Origin: a virus
IMG/VR virus record: IMGVR_UViG_3300023442_000006
Span: 1-39,915 of that record
Direction: 5' to 3' (one strand)
DNA: 39,915 bases
Below the pieces are notes generated by a model. The model made no database searches and was not told where the DNA came from. It saw only the letters and a program-made list of their open reading frames with translations. Position 1 is the stretch's first letter; each line of letters starts with the position of its first letter. A program made the translations under genes and the position numbers. Positions 1 through 6,998 of this stretch are shown one piece after another.

Positions 1-128
1 TCTCCGGCCCCCCTGGGATCGGTTGGGTGTTGTTCCGCCCAACGCCCGATGTCTGCCGCCATCTTCCTTGACCGGCGAATCGCCTCCAAAGCAAGGAGAA
101 CTAGGTCTTTCGCTTCGGTTTGGTTCAT
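1..128 (-). CDS. Unknown small protein, 3' end beyond the window
   Basis: The frame opens with ATG at 128 and stays open for 42 codons to the left edge, so the C-terminus lies outside the window. The visible part is a charged, probably helical segment (starts MNQTEAKDLVLLALEAIRR) with no domain I recognise. Its ATG overlaps the TGA of the upstream membrane-protein gene (125-127) in an ATGA, the coupling used throughout this operon. That junction is the main support for its being a gene. Confidence 0.5.
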   Translation of the reverse strand, partial: MNQTEAKDLVLLALEAIRRSRKMAADIGRWAEQHPTDPRGAG

Positions 129-295
129 GGTTTCAGGATTTCGATTGCCGCGTCCGCAATCACCCACAGCGCTAGCCCAAAGCCCACCGTGTAGGTCACG
201 ACGGTCAGGCCGATGAGGGCGGCGGTGATGATCTTGTCCGCCCAGCGAAGGGCTCGGGCGATGGTCCGGGCGAGGTCGGCGTAGGGGTCGCTCAT
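125..295 (-). CDS. Small membrane protein, 56 aa
   Basis: This is a 56-aa protein whose second half is one long hydrophobic stretch (about residues 21-50, IITAALIGLTVVTYTVGFGL and on). It could be one long or two short membrane spans, after a short charged N-terminus. The same frame is open further upstream to 403. I chose the ATG at 295 because a GGAGG-type ribosome site precedes it and because it overlaps the TGA of the upstream gene (292-294) as ATGA. No family is recognised. A small inner-membrane protein is the most that can be said. Confidence 0.6.
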   Translation of the reverse strand: MSDPYADLARTIARALRWADKIITAALIGLTVVTYTVGFGLALWVIADAAIEILKP

Positions 296-651
296 TTCTC
301 CCTCCTCCACGCTGCGCGGAGAGAACATAGGGCGCCTGCCCGCATCCGCTTGAGACGACGGAGATGCCTTAACAACCGCTCGCGGCTCCGGCACGCGGAG
401 CAATAGTCGGTGATGTCTGGATAGAGGTGATCGTGGAATATCCAGACCTTCCGCCAGACCGCGATCTCCCGCCCCTCAGGAATGGGGCCATCAACCACGA
501 CCCACGGGCCGTCTTCATTCCCCCGGTGATGAGCGACCCAGCAAGGCTTCTCCGGGTTGGCGCATGGCAATTTGGCGAAGATCTTCTTGCCCCTGAGGAT
601 CGCTCTATCGCAGCGGAGAAACCACTCGGCAGCTTCTTCGAGCGTCTTCAT
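292..651 (-). CDS. Hypothetical Cys/Trp-rich protein, 119 aa
   Basis: The protein begins MKTLEEAAEWFLRCDRAILR and ends in a strongly basic tail rich in Arg and Leu. Cysteines occur at LPCANPEKPCW and in a CSAC pair near DYCSACRS, so metal binding is possible but unproven. The frame is open to 741, but the ATG at 651 has a good GGAGGAGAA ribosome site and overlaps the TGA of the upstream gene (648-650). I do not recognise the family. The basic tail could contact nucleic acid, which is inference only. Confidence 0.6.
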   Translation of the reverse strand: MKTLEEAAEWFLRCDRAILRGKKIFAKLPCANPEKPCWVAHHRGNEDGPWVVVDGPIPEGREIAVWRKVWIFHDHLYPDITDYCSACRSRERLLRHLRRLKRMRAGALCSLRAAWRREK

Positions 652-860
652 TTCTCCTCCTGCTCCCGATAATAGTCGGCCTCTGCGATCAACGAAATCC
701 AGTCTCGTGCGGACATGGGAATCCGAGCAATAGTCTCCCATTTTCCACAGCAGGGGCCGCGCAGTCCTGCCACCCTAATTCTGGAGCGCTTAGCGGAAAA
801 CGACACGGCCAAGGAATCGTGATGATTCGGGCAGCGAAGGATCTCGACGTAGGTCTTCAT
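648..860 (-). CDS. Hypothetical 70-aa protein, possible zinc knuckle
   Basis: This short protein has C10, H13 and H14 in RCPNHHDS and C37-C38 in GPCCGKWE. The spacing would suit a small zinc-binding fold, but the motif is not one I can name. The C-terminus is acidic and probably helical (SARDWISLIAEADYYREQEE). Start and stop both lie in ATGA overlaps with the neighbouring genes, and the gene has no spare bases on either side. That compact packing is the main reason for accepting it. Confidence 0.6.
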   Translation of the reverse strand: MKTYVEILRCPNHHDSLAVSFSAKRSRIRVAGLRGPCCGKWETIARIPMSARDWISLIAEADYYREQEEK

Positions 861-1150
861 TTCTTACCCTCCTTCTTCTTCGCCCGACCGCGCCCATACC
901 TGCCGAGCAGGCGGTCGAGTTCGTCACAGCGCTTCGAGCATCCGGTGTGGACGGTCTGGCGGCCGTAATAGTCGTCCACCCTCCCCGCGCAGGAGTGGAG
1001 TTCGCGGTAGTCTTCCGCGATTTCGAGCAACCGCTCGAAGTCGTCCAGTTCCTGAGCCAGCGACTTCTCCATCTGCTCGGCAGAGTAGAGATACTGGTGC
1101 GCCTCGCTCAGCCGTCGCTTGGCCTCGGTCAGTTTGTCGAGCCAGTTCAT
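857..1150 (-). CDS. Hypothetical coiled-coil protein, 97 aa
   Basis: The sequence from MNWLDKLTEAKRRLSEAHQY onward is rich in Leu, Glu, Lys and Arg with heptad-like spacing, followed by HSCAGRVDDYYGRQ and a CSKRC pair. It ends in a very basic tail (RGRAKKKEGKK). A helical coiled coil with a basic tail is the likely structure. The frame is open to 1180, but the ATG at 1150 overlaps the TGA of the repeat-protein gene (1147-1149), as at most junctions here. No family or role is recognised. Confidence 0.6.
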   Translation of the reverse strand: MNWLDKLTEAKRRLSEAHQYLYSAEQMEKSLAQELDDFERLLEIAEDYRELHSCAGRVDDYYGRQTVHTGCSKRCDELDRLLGRYGRGRAKKKEGKK

Positions 1151-1875
1151 CGGGAAACCTCCTCGATGTGCGCCTCGCACAGGTCGAGGATGATAGAAAG
1201 GATGCGCTGGTATTTCTCACACTCATTGCGCGCATACTCCTCGCACAGCTCCTTCAGCTTCTCCCGCCACTCATCAAGCAGGAGCGGACCCACGCAGCCA
1301 TATCTCAAACTCCATGCCCCATCTGCCTGATGGGTGAGGGTGGCTTGGTAGTCACCCATACCAGACAGATAGAGGATGTCCGAGTTGTTGCGGATCAAGG
1401 TGCCGCCAAAGACCTCTCCGCCAAGGATCTCTCCACGGCAGATTGTGCCGCCGTAGATGGTGCCGCCGTAGATGATGCCGCCACGGATCTCTCCACCGCA
1501 GATTGTGCCGCCGTAGATTGCGCCACCGCGAATCGCGCCCCCGCGAATCGTTCCGCCGCAGATGGAGCCGCCGCATATTGTGCCACCAAGGATCTCTCCG
1601 CCGCAGACTGCGCCACCGCAGATGGAGCCCCCAAAGACCTCTCCGCCACGGATCTCTCCACCGCAGATTGTGCCGCCGTAGATGATGCCGCCGTAGATGA
1701 TGCCGCCAAGGATCTCTCCACGGCAGATTGTGCCGCCGTAGATGGAGCCGCGGTAGATGGTGCCTCCCTTGATGGTGGCCAGCGTGCCGACATAAACGCT
1801 CTCCGGCACCTCCACACCGTTCCTCACCATCCCTCCTCCGTTGGGGTGGCGATGGTAGCCCTCGGGAATGGTCAT
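1147..1875 (-). CDS. Pentapeptide-like (GGxIx) repeat protein with conserved C-terminal domain
   Basis: This is a 242-aa protein in three parts. Residues 1-36 are a short lead-in. Residues 37-161 are 25 consecutive five-residue units of the form (G/R)G(T/S/E/I/A)(I/V)(Y/C/R/L/F), for example GGTIC GGSIC GGTIR. Five-residue periodicity with a central Ile/Val matches the geometry of pentapeptide-repeat right-handed quadrilateral beta-helices, although the usual A(D/N)Lxx consensus is replaced by Gly-Gly. Eight units end in Cys. Residues from about 163 (NSDILYLSGMG, then a GC pair and LDEW) resemble a short phage/bacterial domain often written GPIGSR...GCF.GTLDEF in its relatives, which I recall from memory. 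Function is unknown; a structural or DNA-mimic role is speculative. Start and stop are both in ATGA overlaps. Confidence 0.8.
   Translation of the reverse strand: MTIPEGYHRHPNGGGMVRNGVEVPESVYVGTLATIKGGTIYRGSIYGGTICRGEILGGIIYGGIIYGGTICGGEIRGGEVFGGSICGGAVCGGEILGGTICGGSICGGTIRGGAIRGGAIYGGTICGGEIRGGIIYGGTIYGGTICRGEILGGEVFGGTLIRNNSDILYLSGMGDYQATLTHQADGAWSLRYGCVGPLLLDEWREKLKELCEEYARNECEKYQRILSIILDLCEAHIEEVSR
1393..1767 (-). repeat. Tandem 15-bp coding repeats, 25 units
   Basis: This is the DNA of the five-residue repeats: 25 in-phase 15-bp units, related but not identical. Longer blocks recur. The units reading IYGGTICRGEILGG occur near both ends of the array, and GGTICGGEIRGG occurs twice internally. 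This suggests growth by segmental duplication or slippage of several units at once. Confidence 0.85.
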
Positions 1876-2054
1876 CGCGCCACCTCCGCGGTCCCGTCCT
1901 CGTCGTCGTCTTCGGTATCCAGATTGGCCCCCAAGTAATTCTTGAAGATTGCTTTGAACATCTCCTCTTCGGCGTCAAGTTCAGCGTTCATTTTTTCCTC
2001 ATCAACTTCCACCCAAATCGGCCACTCATCAAGGGGACCAGCGGCATCGGTCAC
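1872..2054 (-). CDS. Hypothetical acidic protein, 60 aa
   Basis: The protein is strongly acidic (VEVDEEKMNAELDAEEEMFK, and a run of Asp/Glu near its end) with a likely central helix. I place the start at a GTG (2054) because it overlaps the TGA of the upstream small membrane gene as GTGA and has a G-rich ribosome site before it. The frame is open as far as 2069 with another GTG. The stop overlaps the repeat-protein start. There is no recognised family. An acidic small phage protein may be a host-directed inhibitor or DNA mimic, but nothing here shows it. Confidence 0.5.
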   Translation of the reverse strand: MTDAAGPLDEWPIWVEVDEEKMNAELDAEEEMFKAIFKNYLGANLDTEDDDEDGTAEVAR

Positions 2055-2188
2055 GCCCACACCCCCCACGCCAGCAGCAGCACGAGAACGAGGATCGTCG
2101 CCAGGGCGACATACTGGCGATGCTCGGAGGGGGAGAGGGGGCGCGCCATCCCGCGGTAGCGGTGGGCAAGAGATCGGTCAGTCTTCAT
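2051..2188 (-). CDS. Small single-span membrane protein, 45 aa
   Basis: This 45-codon frame starts at ATG 2188 (MKTDRSLAHRYRGMARPLSP) and ends with one clear transmembrane segment of Val, Leu, Ala and Trp (residues about 27-45) that reaches the stop. It has a basic N-terminus and a hydrophobic C-terminus, so a tail-anchored topology with the N-terminus inside is likely. The start overlaps the end of the upstream 56-aa gene by 11 bases, and the TGA overlaps the next gene's GTG as GTGA. It is shorter than usual gene-finder cut-offs. Hydrophobicity and tight packing support it. Confidence 0.5.
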   Translation of the reverse strand: MKTDRSLAHRYRGMARPLSPSEHRQYVALATILVLVLLLAWGVWA

Positions 2189-2348
2189 CGAAGTAGGTCG
2201 GGTCAAGCCAAAGGGCAAGGGTCAGAGAGATCAGGGACGCTGCGAACAGCAACGCCCCAACCGGGTCAGGGACCAACGCCGAGAAGATCAGCGTCACCAT
2301 CCCGACCGAAGCACAAGTTACCGTCGAGGGGTAAGGAAACACCTCCAT
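2178..2348 (-). CDS. Small membrane protein with two hydrophobic segments, 56 aa
   Basis: The frame starts at ATG 2348, which shares one base with the TGA of the preceding gene (TGATG), and ends at TGA 2178-2180. The protein begins MEVFPYPSTVTCASVGMVTL. It has two hydrophobic stretches, residues about 10-27 and 31-48, split by VPDPV, and ends acidic (LDPTYFDED). A hairpin of two membrane helices is likely. Together with the genes on either side it forms a run of three very small membrane proteins. No family is recognised. Confidence 0.5.
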   Translation of the reverse strand: MEVFPYPSTVTCASVGMVTLIFSALVPDPVGALLFAASLISLTLALWLDPTYFDED

Positions 2349-2542
2349 CAGTCCACCAGGCGATCAGCCAGGAAGTTCGTCAAAGCCTCCACCTTCCATG
2401 ATGAAGGGACTTTCGGATCCCGAAGCTTGCGCACAAGCGAGCCAGGAATCACCAGAGAATCGCCAGGAGACAGGTAAAGCAGCAGCCCACCACAACCAAG
2501 GCAAATCCCAGCAAGGAACGACAGGACCATCGGAATATCCAT
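2348..2542 (-). CDS. Small membrane protein, 64 aa
   Basis: An N-terminal transmembrane helix (MDIPMVLSFLAGICLGCGGL and on, residues about 4-24) is followed by a soluble tail with an amphipathic helix (KVEALTNFLADRL). The ATG at 2542 shares one base with the upstream TGA (TGATG coupling), which decides this frame over another open frame on the same strand (2364-2573). The topology resembles small phage inner-membrane proteins, but no specific family is recognised. Confidence 0.55.
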   Translation of the reverse strand: MDIPMVLSFLAGICLGCGGLLLYLSPGDSLVIPGSLVRKLRDPKVPSSWKVEALTNFLADRLVD

Positions 2543-2793
2543 CAGTTCCCCTCAGGAAGGCTGCGGGAGACAACCGTGGTCGTTACCAGACGGGCCGCCC
2601 CAATCACATCCAGGGCAACCAAGCACGCCCCAGGGGTCCGAGAAAGCGTCTCAGACAGAGCCGTCACCGACTCCTCCAACACGCGATCAACATCCTCCAG
2701 GGCGACATTCTCACAAACCAGCTTGGGGGCTCCTGATTGGAAGGACACTCCACCATTGGTGCCTACGCTTGCCACAGCAAGGTAGATCCCCAC
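2542..2793 (-). CDS. Hypothetical protein, about 83 aa
   Basis: The frame is open to 3015, but ATG starts at 2946 or above would overlap the upstream gene by more than 140 bases. A GTG at 2793 lies 10 bases after that gene's stop and has AAGG seven bases before it, so I prefer it. The product (from GIYLAVASVGTNGGVSFQSG) looks like an alternating beta-strand and helix fold with AxVGTNGG and CLVALDV segments. No family is recognised. The longer version would add a Lys- and Pro-rich N-terminus. Confidence 0.5.
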   Translation of the reverse strand: MGIYLAVASVGTNGGVSFQSGAPKLVCENVALEDVDRVLEESVTALSETLSRTPGACLVALDVIGAARLVTTTVVSRSLPEGN

Positions 2794-2803
2794 ACGGCGA
2801 ACC

Positions 2804-3238
2804 TTAGAGGGGAGGGGCGGAGGCCCCGCCTTCTTCGGAACCAGGTCCGGGGTCGGGGGAGCTGCCTTTTCCAAAGAGGGTTTCGTGAAGGTCGAGGGGT
2901 CGAGGATCCTCTTCCTTCCGGGTCGGTTCTTCTTCTTTTTCTTCATGGGGAATGGGGGTTGACGGGGAGAGACTGCCAGGAATCGAAGCCTGGGCAGCAT
3001 CCGCGAGCCGGGCAACGTGGCCGACCAAATGAGCGATCACGCACCCAAAGTCTTCCTCCGGGTCGTAATCAGACCACCGCTCTTCCGCCGGCACCTGGCG
3101 TGCGAACTTACATTCTGGACGGCAAAGGGCGGGGGCCATGCTGATTTCACCAGAGGCAAGCCTCATAATCCCAAACGGACAGGTGTGGCTCTTGTTACCG
3201 GGATTGTCTGTTTTCTTCTCTTCTTTTTTCTTCGTCAT
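2804..3238 (-). CDS. Hypothetical Cys-containing protein, 144 aa
   Basis: Residues about 19-45 contain C20 in CPFG, then LCRPEC and KFAR, which is three closely spaced cysteines plus nearby His. A small metal site is possible. The second half is low-complexity (EEKEEEPTRKEEDPRP) and likely disordered. The ATG at 3238 overlaps the upstream nuclease gene by 44 bases with a weak ribosome site. A second in-frame ATG at 3166 would avoid the overlap and would remove the first cysteine. I cannot assign a function. Confidence 0.5.
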   Translation of the reverse strand: MTKKKEEKKTDNPGNKSHTCPFGIMRLASGEISMAPALCRPECKFARQVPAEERWSDYDPEEDFGCVIAHLVGHVARLADAAQASIPGSLSPSTPIPHEEKEEEPTRKEEDPRPLDLHETLFGKGSSPDPGPGSEEGGASAPPL

Positions 3239-3602
3239 GGTTCAGGATCTTGAGGAAGTCGGACAGTAGCAAGTAAACCCTGGGCTTACCGCCGTCAGAT
3301 CGGGTGATGACGGCCACGGGGCGGTGATCCATTCGTTCCATCGCTTCCCAAATGGCCTGGTCCAGGATGGCATCCAGCCGCCTGGATATGGGGGCGCGAG
3401 TCCGCTTCAGTTCCGCGGCAATGGGCACCCCGATCAGATCAGCCCCTTCGGAGATGGCTCCACGGGCCTGGATGTTGCGCTTGGCGTCCGGGAATCCCTG
3501 CTCCCGAAACGCTTGGGCGACTTCGTTCTCGAACTCCTTTCCACGCCGACGGGCCTGGCGACCGACGCGAACCTTTTCTGGATCCTTAGGGCGCTCGCTC
3601 AT
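3195..3602 (-). CDS. PDDEXK-type nuclease, Holliday-junction-resolvase-like
   Basis: This 135-aa basic protein has the pattern of archaeal Hjc-type and phage PDDEXK nucleases: an N-terminal helix with Glu (RGKEFENEVAQAFREQGF), then the beta-hairpin catalytic block GADLIGVPIAAELKRTRA, whose D and ExK supply the metal-binding residues. It continues with a helix (LDAILDQAIWEAM) and strands ending in PRVYLLLSDFL. Proteins like this cut branched DNA and in phages act in recombination or in debranching before packaging. The start overlaps the exonuclease stop as ATGA, placing it in the recombination operon. Specific resolvase activity is inferred from the fold pattern. Confidence 0.7.
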   Translation of the reverse strand: MSERPKDPEKVRVGRQARRRGKEFENEVAQAFREQGFPDAKRNIQARGAISEGADLIGVPIAAELKRTRAPISRRLDAILDQAIWEAMERMDHRPVAVITRSDGGKPRVYLLLSDFLKILNHDEEKRREENRQSR

Positions 3603-4651
3603 ACCAGGAAAGGCCGGAAGGGCCGGGTCTTGATGGTCTTCAGGTACTGAGCCGCCAGATCAGGGTGATCCTTCTTGAGCCGGGTGGTGTCAAGCCGCTG
3701 GGACTCCTGATGACGCCACAACACCTTGATTCCGCCGCCAATCACCCCCTCCCGGTCCCCGATCAGGGCCTTCATGCGCTCGTAGAGGTCTTCCTTCTCC
3801 GCCTTCAGGTCGTCCTCCCGCTCCTTCAGGAACTTCCACTCAGACGCCACAGAAAGCCACTCAGGGCTTTCCGAGAAATCAGCCACCCCGGAATCCACCG
3901 AGCCAACGAAGTCCCGCCAGGCGTCCCCGTGGCACGTCTGGTGCCACGCACAGGAAGCACACGCCTTCGACTTGATGTCCCGGCGGGGAAAACGCTCCAG
4001 AATCCACTCCTTCTGCCCTGGATCGCCCTCCCGATAGGACATCGCAGCCGCCCAAATCCTGTCCCCCTGAACAAGCATCTCGTCTTGTGTAACCGAGGTG
4101 TCGGGGTAGATCAGGAAGTGGCGAAACTCCCAGCTATTCGGGTGGCAGAAAACCAGGTCGGCCCACTTCCAGCCCGTGAAAAGAAGCTGGTGCTGGACCT
4201 GGAGGTACCAGTGATCCGGCAACTCGTGACTCTTCAGGATCGGCTTGGCCGTGGAATCCCCGCCCGTCTTCACTTCTCCCACACCAGGGCCTTCCAGGGA
4301 ATCATCGGGACTCTTCAACCGCCGGTCCAGGTTGCTCTTCAGCCAAGGGTGTTCCTTGCGGATCTCCTTCGCCTCCGCCGTCCCGATCGCCTCTCGATCA
4401 AGCACCCGAAAAACGGACATGTCCTTCTGCGCGAAACCTTCCCGCGCAACCACATCCTCAAGGGCTGTTCCCCTCTTCATGTAGCGGTTCGGCAGTTCCT
4501 CCCAATCCGTAGGCTCCAGCCCCTTGTCGTAGATCAGCTTCCGCCGACAACCGTAGGGGTCCACTTGAAAGAGGTCAGCCGCATCGGAGGAACCGATTGC
4601 CTCTTTTCTGGCCTCAAGCCATTCTTTCGTTCCAGGTTCAGGATCTTTCAT
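3599..4651 (-). CDS. YqaJ/lambda-exonuclease-family recombination nuclease with Cas4-like cysteines
   Basis: The N-terminus (GTKEWLEARKEAIGSSDAAD) is the typical opening of YqaJ viral-recombinase exonucleases. Catalytic residues fall where expected: E65 (GTALED), D109 (SNLDRRL), and E126/K128 (GEVKTG), followed by the QVQHQL helix (151-156) of the family. Such enzymes resect 5' ends for single-strand annealing. Unusually, C35 (YGCRRKL) together with C231, C234 and C240 (CASCAWHQTC) reproduces the one-plus-three cysteine layout of Cas4 and AddB nucleases, which hold a 4Fe-4S cluster. A coiled coil follows (about 265-295). Of 350 aa, it sits between the DUF3987 ATPase and the resolvase-like gene. 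Confidence 0.85.
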   Translation of the reverse strand: MKDPEPGTKEWLEARKEAIGSSDAADLFQVDPYGCRRKLIYDKGLEPTDWEELPNRYMKRGTALEDVVAREGFAQKDMSVFRVLDREAIGTAEAKEIRKEHPWLKSNLDRRLKSPDDSLEGPGVGEVKTGGDSTAKPILKSHELPDHWYLQVQHQLLFTGWKWADLVFCHPNSWEFRHFLIYPDTSVTQDEMLVQGDRIWAAAMSYREGDPGQKEWILERFPRRDIKSKACASCAWHQTCHGDAWRDFVGSVDSGVADFSESPEWLSVASEWKFLKEREDDLKAEKEDLYERMKALIGDREGVIGGGIKVLWRHQESQRLDTTRLKKDHPDLAAQYLKTIKTRPFRPFLV

Positions 4652-4655
4652 TTGC

Positions 4656-5969
4656 TTAGAAGGGAATCTCCTCCGGGGGAGGAATCAACACTTGAGGGTC
4701 AGGGGGCTGGACAACGAAATCCGCCTTCTCCTTGTCTCCCTCGGGGACGGTACGGGCCTCTTGGTCCATCACCAACGACAGAAACTCCGTCTTCCGCTTG
4801 GCGCCCTTGCTCGCCATCTTGAAGATACGCTGGACCCGTCCCATCTCCACCAGCGTATTCACGATCTCGTCCAGCACTTTCCGCGGCATTTTCGTTCGGC
4901 GAAGAACGTCTGTTCGCTTTGCCGGATTCCCAAAATGGGCGATTGCCTGGACAACGGACTCCATCTGCTTGGAATACTTGGTGGAAACAACAGAACTCTC
5001 GGCGTATGCCTTGAGCTGCTTCCCACTCACTTCATCGCACAGGTCTATCGCTTCCATGAGCGATTGCTGGGAAATCTTGATCTTGCCCACCTTCCCGGAA
5101 AGGAAAGCCTCCCTGCTGTCCGGTTTCGGCATCCCGTGATCCCAAAGGGCCGTCCAGTGAGCGATCTCGATAATCATGGCAATCTTCACGACATAATCCC
5201 GGACCCGCGCCGACCATGCTCGTTCCAGAGAAGGCCGTCTCCGAAGATCCTTCCATTGCCGGGTTGCCCAATCCGCGTACATGTCCGGCTCCTCGAAGAC
5301 GGCGATCCCCCGAACTGTCTGCGCGTTCCGCAGGAAACAAGCCAGCTTGTTCCGCTTCCGCTCATCACTGGGAGGGGGAATGGGAATGAACCGGGTGGCC
5401 TCGTCAGCGATCAGTAGGAATCGCGGCCCGAATCCACTCATCCATTCATCTTCGTTCGCGCTCATATAGTCCGGCGTGGAACAAGCCAGGATATTCACGC
5501 ATGGACGCACCAGGTTGAACTCTCCCTTCTGTAGAACCCGCCGATAGGTCTCAGGGACATCGTAAATATCGGTCAGGAAGCCCAGCACCCCCTCGTTGTA
5601 CCCAGCCCTCGTCAACCCCATGAACTGCGAGAACTCGGAAATGAGGAAGGTGCCGGACTTGTGTTCCTCCAGGAGCTTGACCAGGCCCTCACGGGAAAAC
5701 TCGTTGGGGAACATGTTCATGCCGGGAACCTGGCTCATGATTCTGCTCGAAATCTTCATTGCGGTCGTCTTTGCTGAAATCGAACTCTCTGCTAGGAGAA
5801 GGAGCCAAAGGTTCGGATAGATCCAATTGTCTCCCCAGGCCATTCTCACACGGGAACCTAGCGCGGTGGACAGGGCGTTCATCGCGGCAAACCGGTGGAA
5901 CTGGCCTGGAGCATGGCAGAACTCTTGTGCGTATTCGACATACGCGCTCAAGAAATCAAGGGTTTCCAT
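4656..5969 (-). CDS. DUF3987-like replication/recombination ATPase
   Basis: This 437-aa P-loop ATPase resembles the DUF3987 group, found in phage and element primase/helicase proteins. Residues 60-69 form a Walker A variant (AESSISAKTT), with K67 and T68 for nucleotide binding and Ser/Ala in place of the usual Gly. FLISEF (108-113) is the Walker B strand and NILACSTPDY (159-168) a sensor-like strand. The C-terminal third has a winged-helix-like stretch (GNPAKRTDVLRRTKMPRKVL) followed by a proline-rich tail. No primase domain is visible. It lies between the annealing-protein candidate and the exonuclease, so a role in phage DNA replication or recombination is likely. Confidence 0.75.
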   Translation of the reverse strand: METLDFLSAYVEYAQEFCHAPGQFHRFAAMNALSTALGSRVRMAWGDNWIYPNLWLLLLAESSISAKTTAMKISSRIMSQVPGMNMFPNEFSREGLVKLLEEHKSGTFLISEFSQFMGLTRAGYNEGVLGFLTDIYDVPETYRRVLQKGEFNLVRPCVNILACSTPDYMSANEDEWMSGFGPRFLLIADEATRFIPIPPPSDERKRNKLACFLRNAQTVRGIAVFEEPDMYADWATRQWKDLRRRPSLERAWSARVRDYVVKIAMIIEIAHWTALWDHGMPKPDSREAFLSGKVGKIKISQQSLMEAIDLCDEVSGKQLKAYAESSVVSTKYSKQMESVVQAIAHFGNPAKRTDVLRRTKMPRKVLDEIVNTLVEMGRVQRIFKMASKGAKRKTEFLSLVMDQEARTVPEGDKEKADFVVQPPDPQVLIPPPEEIPF

Positions 5970-5987
5970 CCCTCGAGATCCAAGCTA

Positions 5988-6944
5988 CTACGCCTCGACG
6001 ACAGAAACCTTACCTTCCTTCAGGTGGTCGATGAGCTTGGATGCGTCCTTGGACAACAGAGAGAGGTACCAGTTGCCATCGGGCGTCACGATGTAACCCT
6101 TCTTGCTCAACGATTCGGCGGTCTGCCCGGACGACTCCACAGAGCTTGCGTAGGCCACCCCGAAAGTCGAGACGCAGTATTGATTCAGGGTGGAACTATC
6201 TACCCCCTGCCGCTCACACACCGACTTGATGAACTCCCGCTGCTTCTCGCTCATCGGGCGGGGGCCTTGAGCGGGAGCCTTGGCCGAGGAGGGAGCGGAA
6301 GAGGAACGTGACTTCGGAGCGGTGGTCCCGCGGATGGCCTCGACCATGTCCGGGTCCATCGTGAAGAGTCCAGAGCAAGCGGAGTATCCTCGAGTCGCGG
6401 CAACGTAAGCACGCTTGGACGCCATCGCAAAGAGGGTCTGGATGATCTCCCAGGGGTCGATCTGGACAAGCCATTCTGTCCAAGTGTTCCGCCCCTTGGT
6501 CTTCTTGACCTCGGAATCAGGGACCATGTTCTCACGATCACCAGGCTTGGCGTTGAAGCTGCGTACCGTGCGGTAACGGTACTTCCGCTCCCGACTGGAA
6601 CAGGCGCCAAGTCCTGAACCCATGACCTTGTCCGTGTTTCTGTTTACGATGTCGCATTTGACAACTACGGTCACGGACTCGAAAGGCTCGGTGGTGACGA
6701 CGAGGGGTTCCGTGGTGTACTCCGGTCGTCCGTTGAACATCAGGTTGATCTTCTCGGCGCCGGGCTGGAACAGGAAGGGGCGATCCACGCCGGGGACTTC
6801 GCCATAATCCCGATCCTTCTTCAGTTCCTTCTCGAGGAGTTGTTCCACCATTGCGCAGCGTTTCCGCACCGCCATGGGGGAAAGGACCTCCTCGGTCCGG
6901 GTTGCCAGAGATTGCGAGCTTTCTTGGGGTTTCTCTTGGGGCAT
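5988..6944 (-). CDS. Candidate single-strand annealing / recombination protein
   Basis: Residues about 47-65 (DYGEVPGVDRPFLFQPGAEK) and the later blocks GSGLGACSSRERKYRYRT and NTWTEWL...AMASKRAYVAATR match a widespread phage family with a (D/H)YG.IPG...L.KPGAEK signature, usually in recombination modules. A Ser/Ala/Pro linker leads to a C-terminal domain with MSEKQREFIKSVCER, like tails of phage recombination proteins. Placement two genes before a YqaJ exonuclease suggests the annealing partner; this is inference. The ATG at 6944 lies just after a promoter and would be nearly leaderless. An in-frame ATG at 6875 has GAGGAGGT ten bases before it and may be the real start (295 aa). Confidence 0.65.
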   Translation of the reverse strand: MPQEKPQESSQSLATRTEEVLSPMAVRKRCAMVEQLLEKELKKDRDYGEVPGVDRPFLFQPGAEKINLMFNGRPEYTTEPLVVTTEPFESVTVVVKCDIVNRNTDKVMGSGLGACSSRERKYRYRTVRSFNAKPGDRENMVPDSEVKKTKGRNTWTEWLVQIDPWEIIQTLFAMASKRAYVAATRGYSACSGLFTMDPDMVEAIRGTTAPKSRSSSAPSSAKAPAQGPRPMSEKQREFIKSVCERQGVDSSTLNQYCVSTFGVAYASSVESSGQTAESLSKKGYIVTPDGNWYLSLLSKDASKLIDHLKEGKVSVVEA

Positions 6945-6950
6945 GAAAGG

Positions 6951-6979
6951 ACACTATAACCGCCGCAACAGTCCGTCAA
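6951..6979 (-). promoter_or_regulatory. Sigma70-like promoter for the recombination operon
   Basis: On the minus strand, TTGACG (6974-6979) is followed by TATAGT (6953-6958, spacer 15) or TAGTGT (6951-6956, spacer 17). Predicted transcription would start near 6944, at or next to the first ATG of the annealing-protein candidate. It lies in one of the few intergenic gaps, exactly where the gene content changes from virion and lysis genes to replication genes. Confidence 0.6.
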
Positions 6980-6998
6980 GCCCCTTCCCGACTTTTTT

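Noticed and set aside
1168-1938. 256-aa plus-strand ORF opposite the repeat protein
   Set aside because: Its ADxAAx repeats are only the complement of the GGxIx units; the minus-strand protein has a conserved C-terminal domain and coupled ends.
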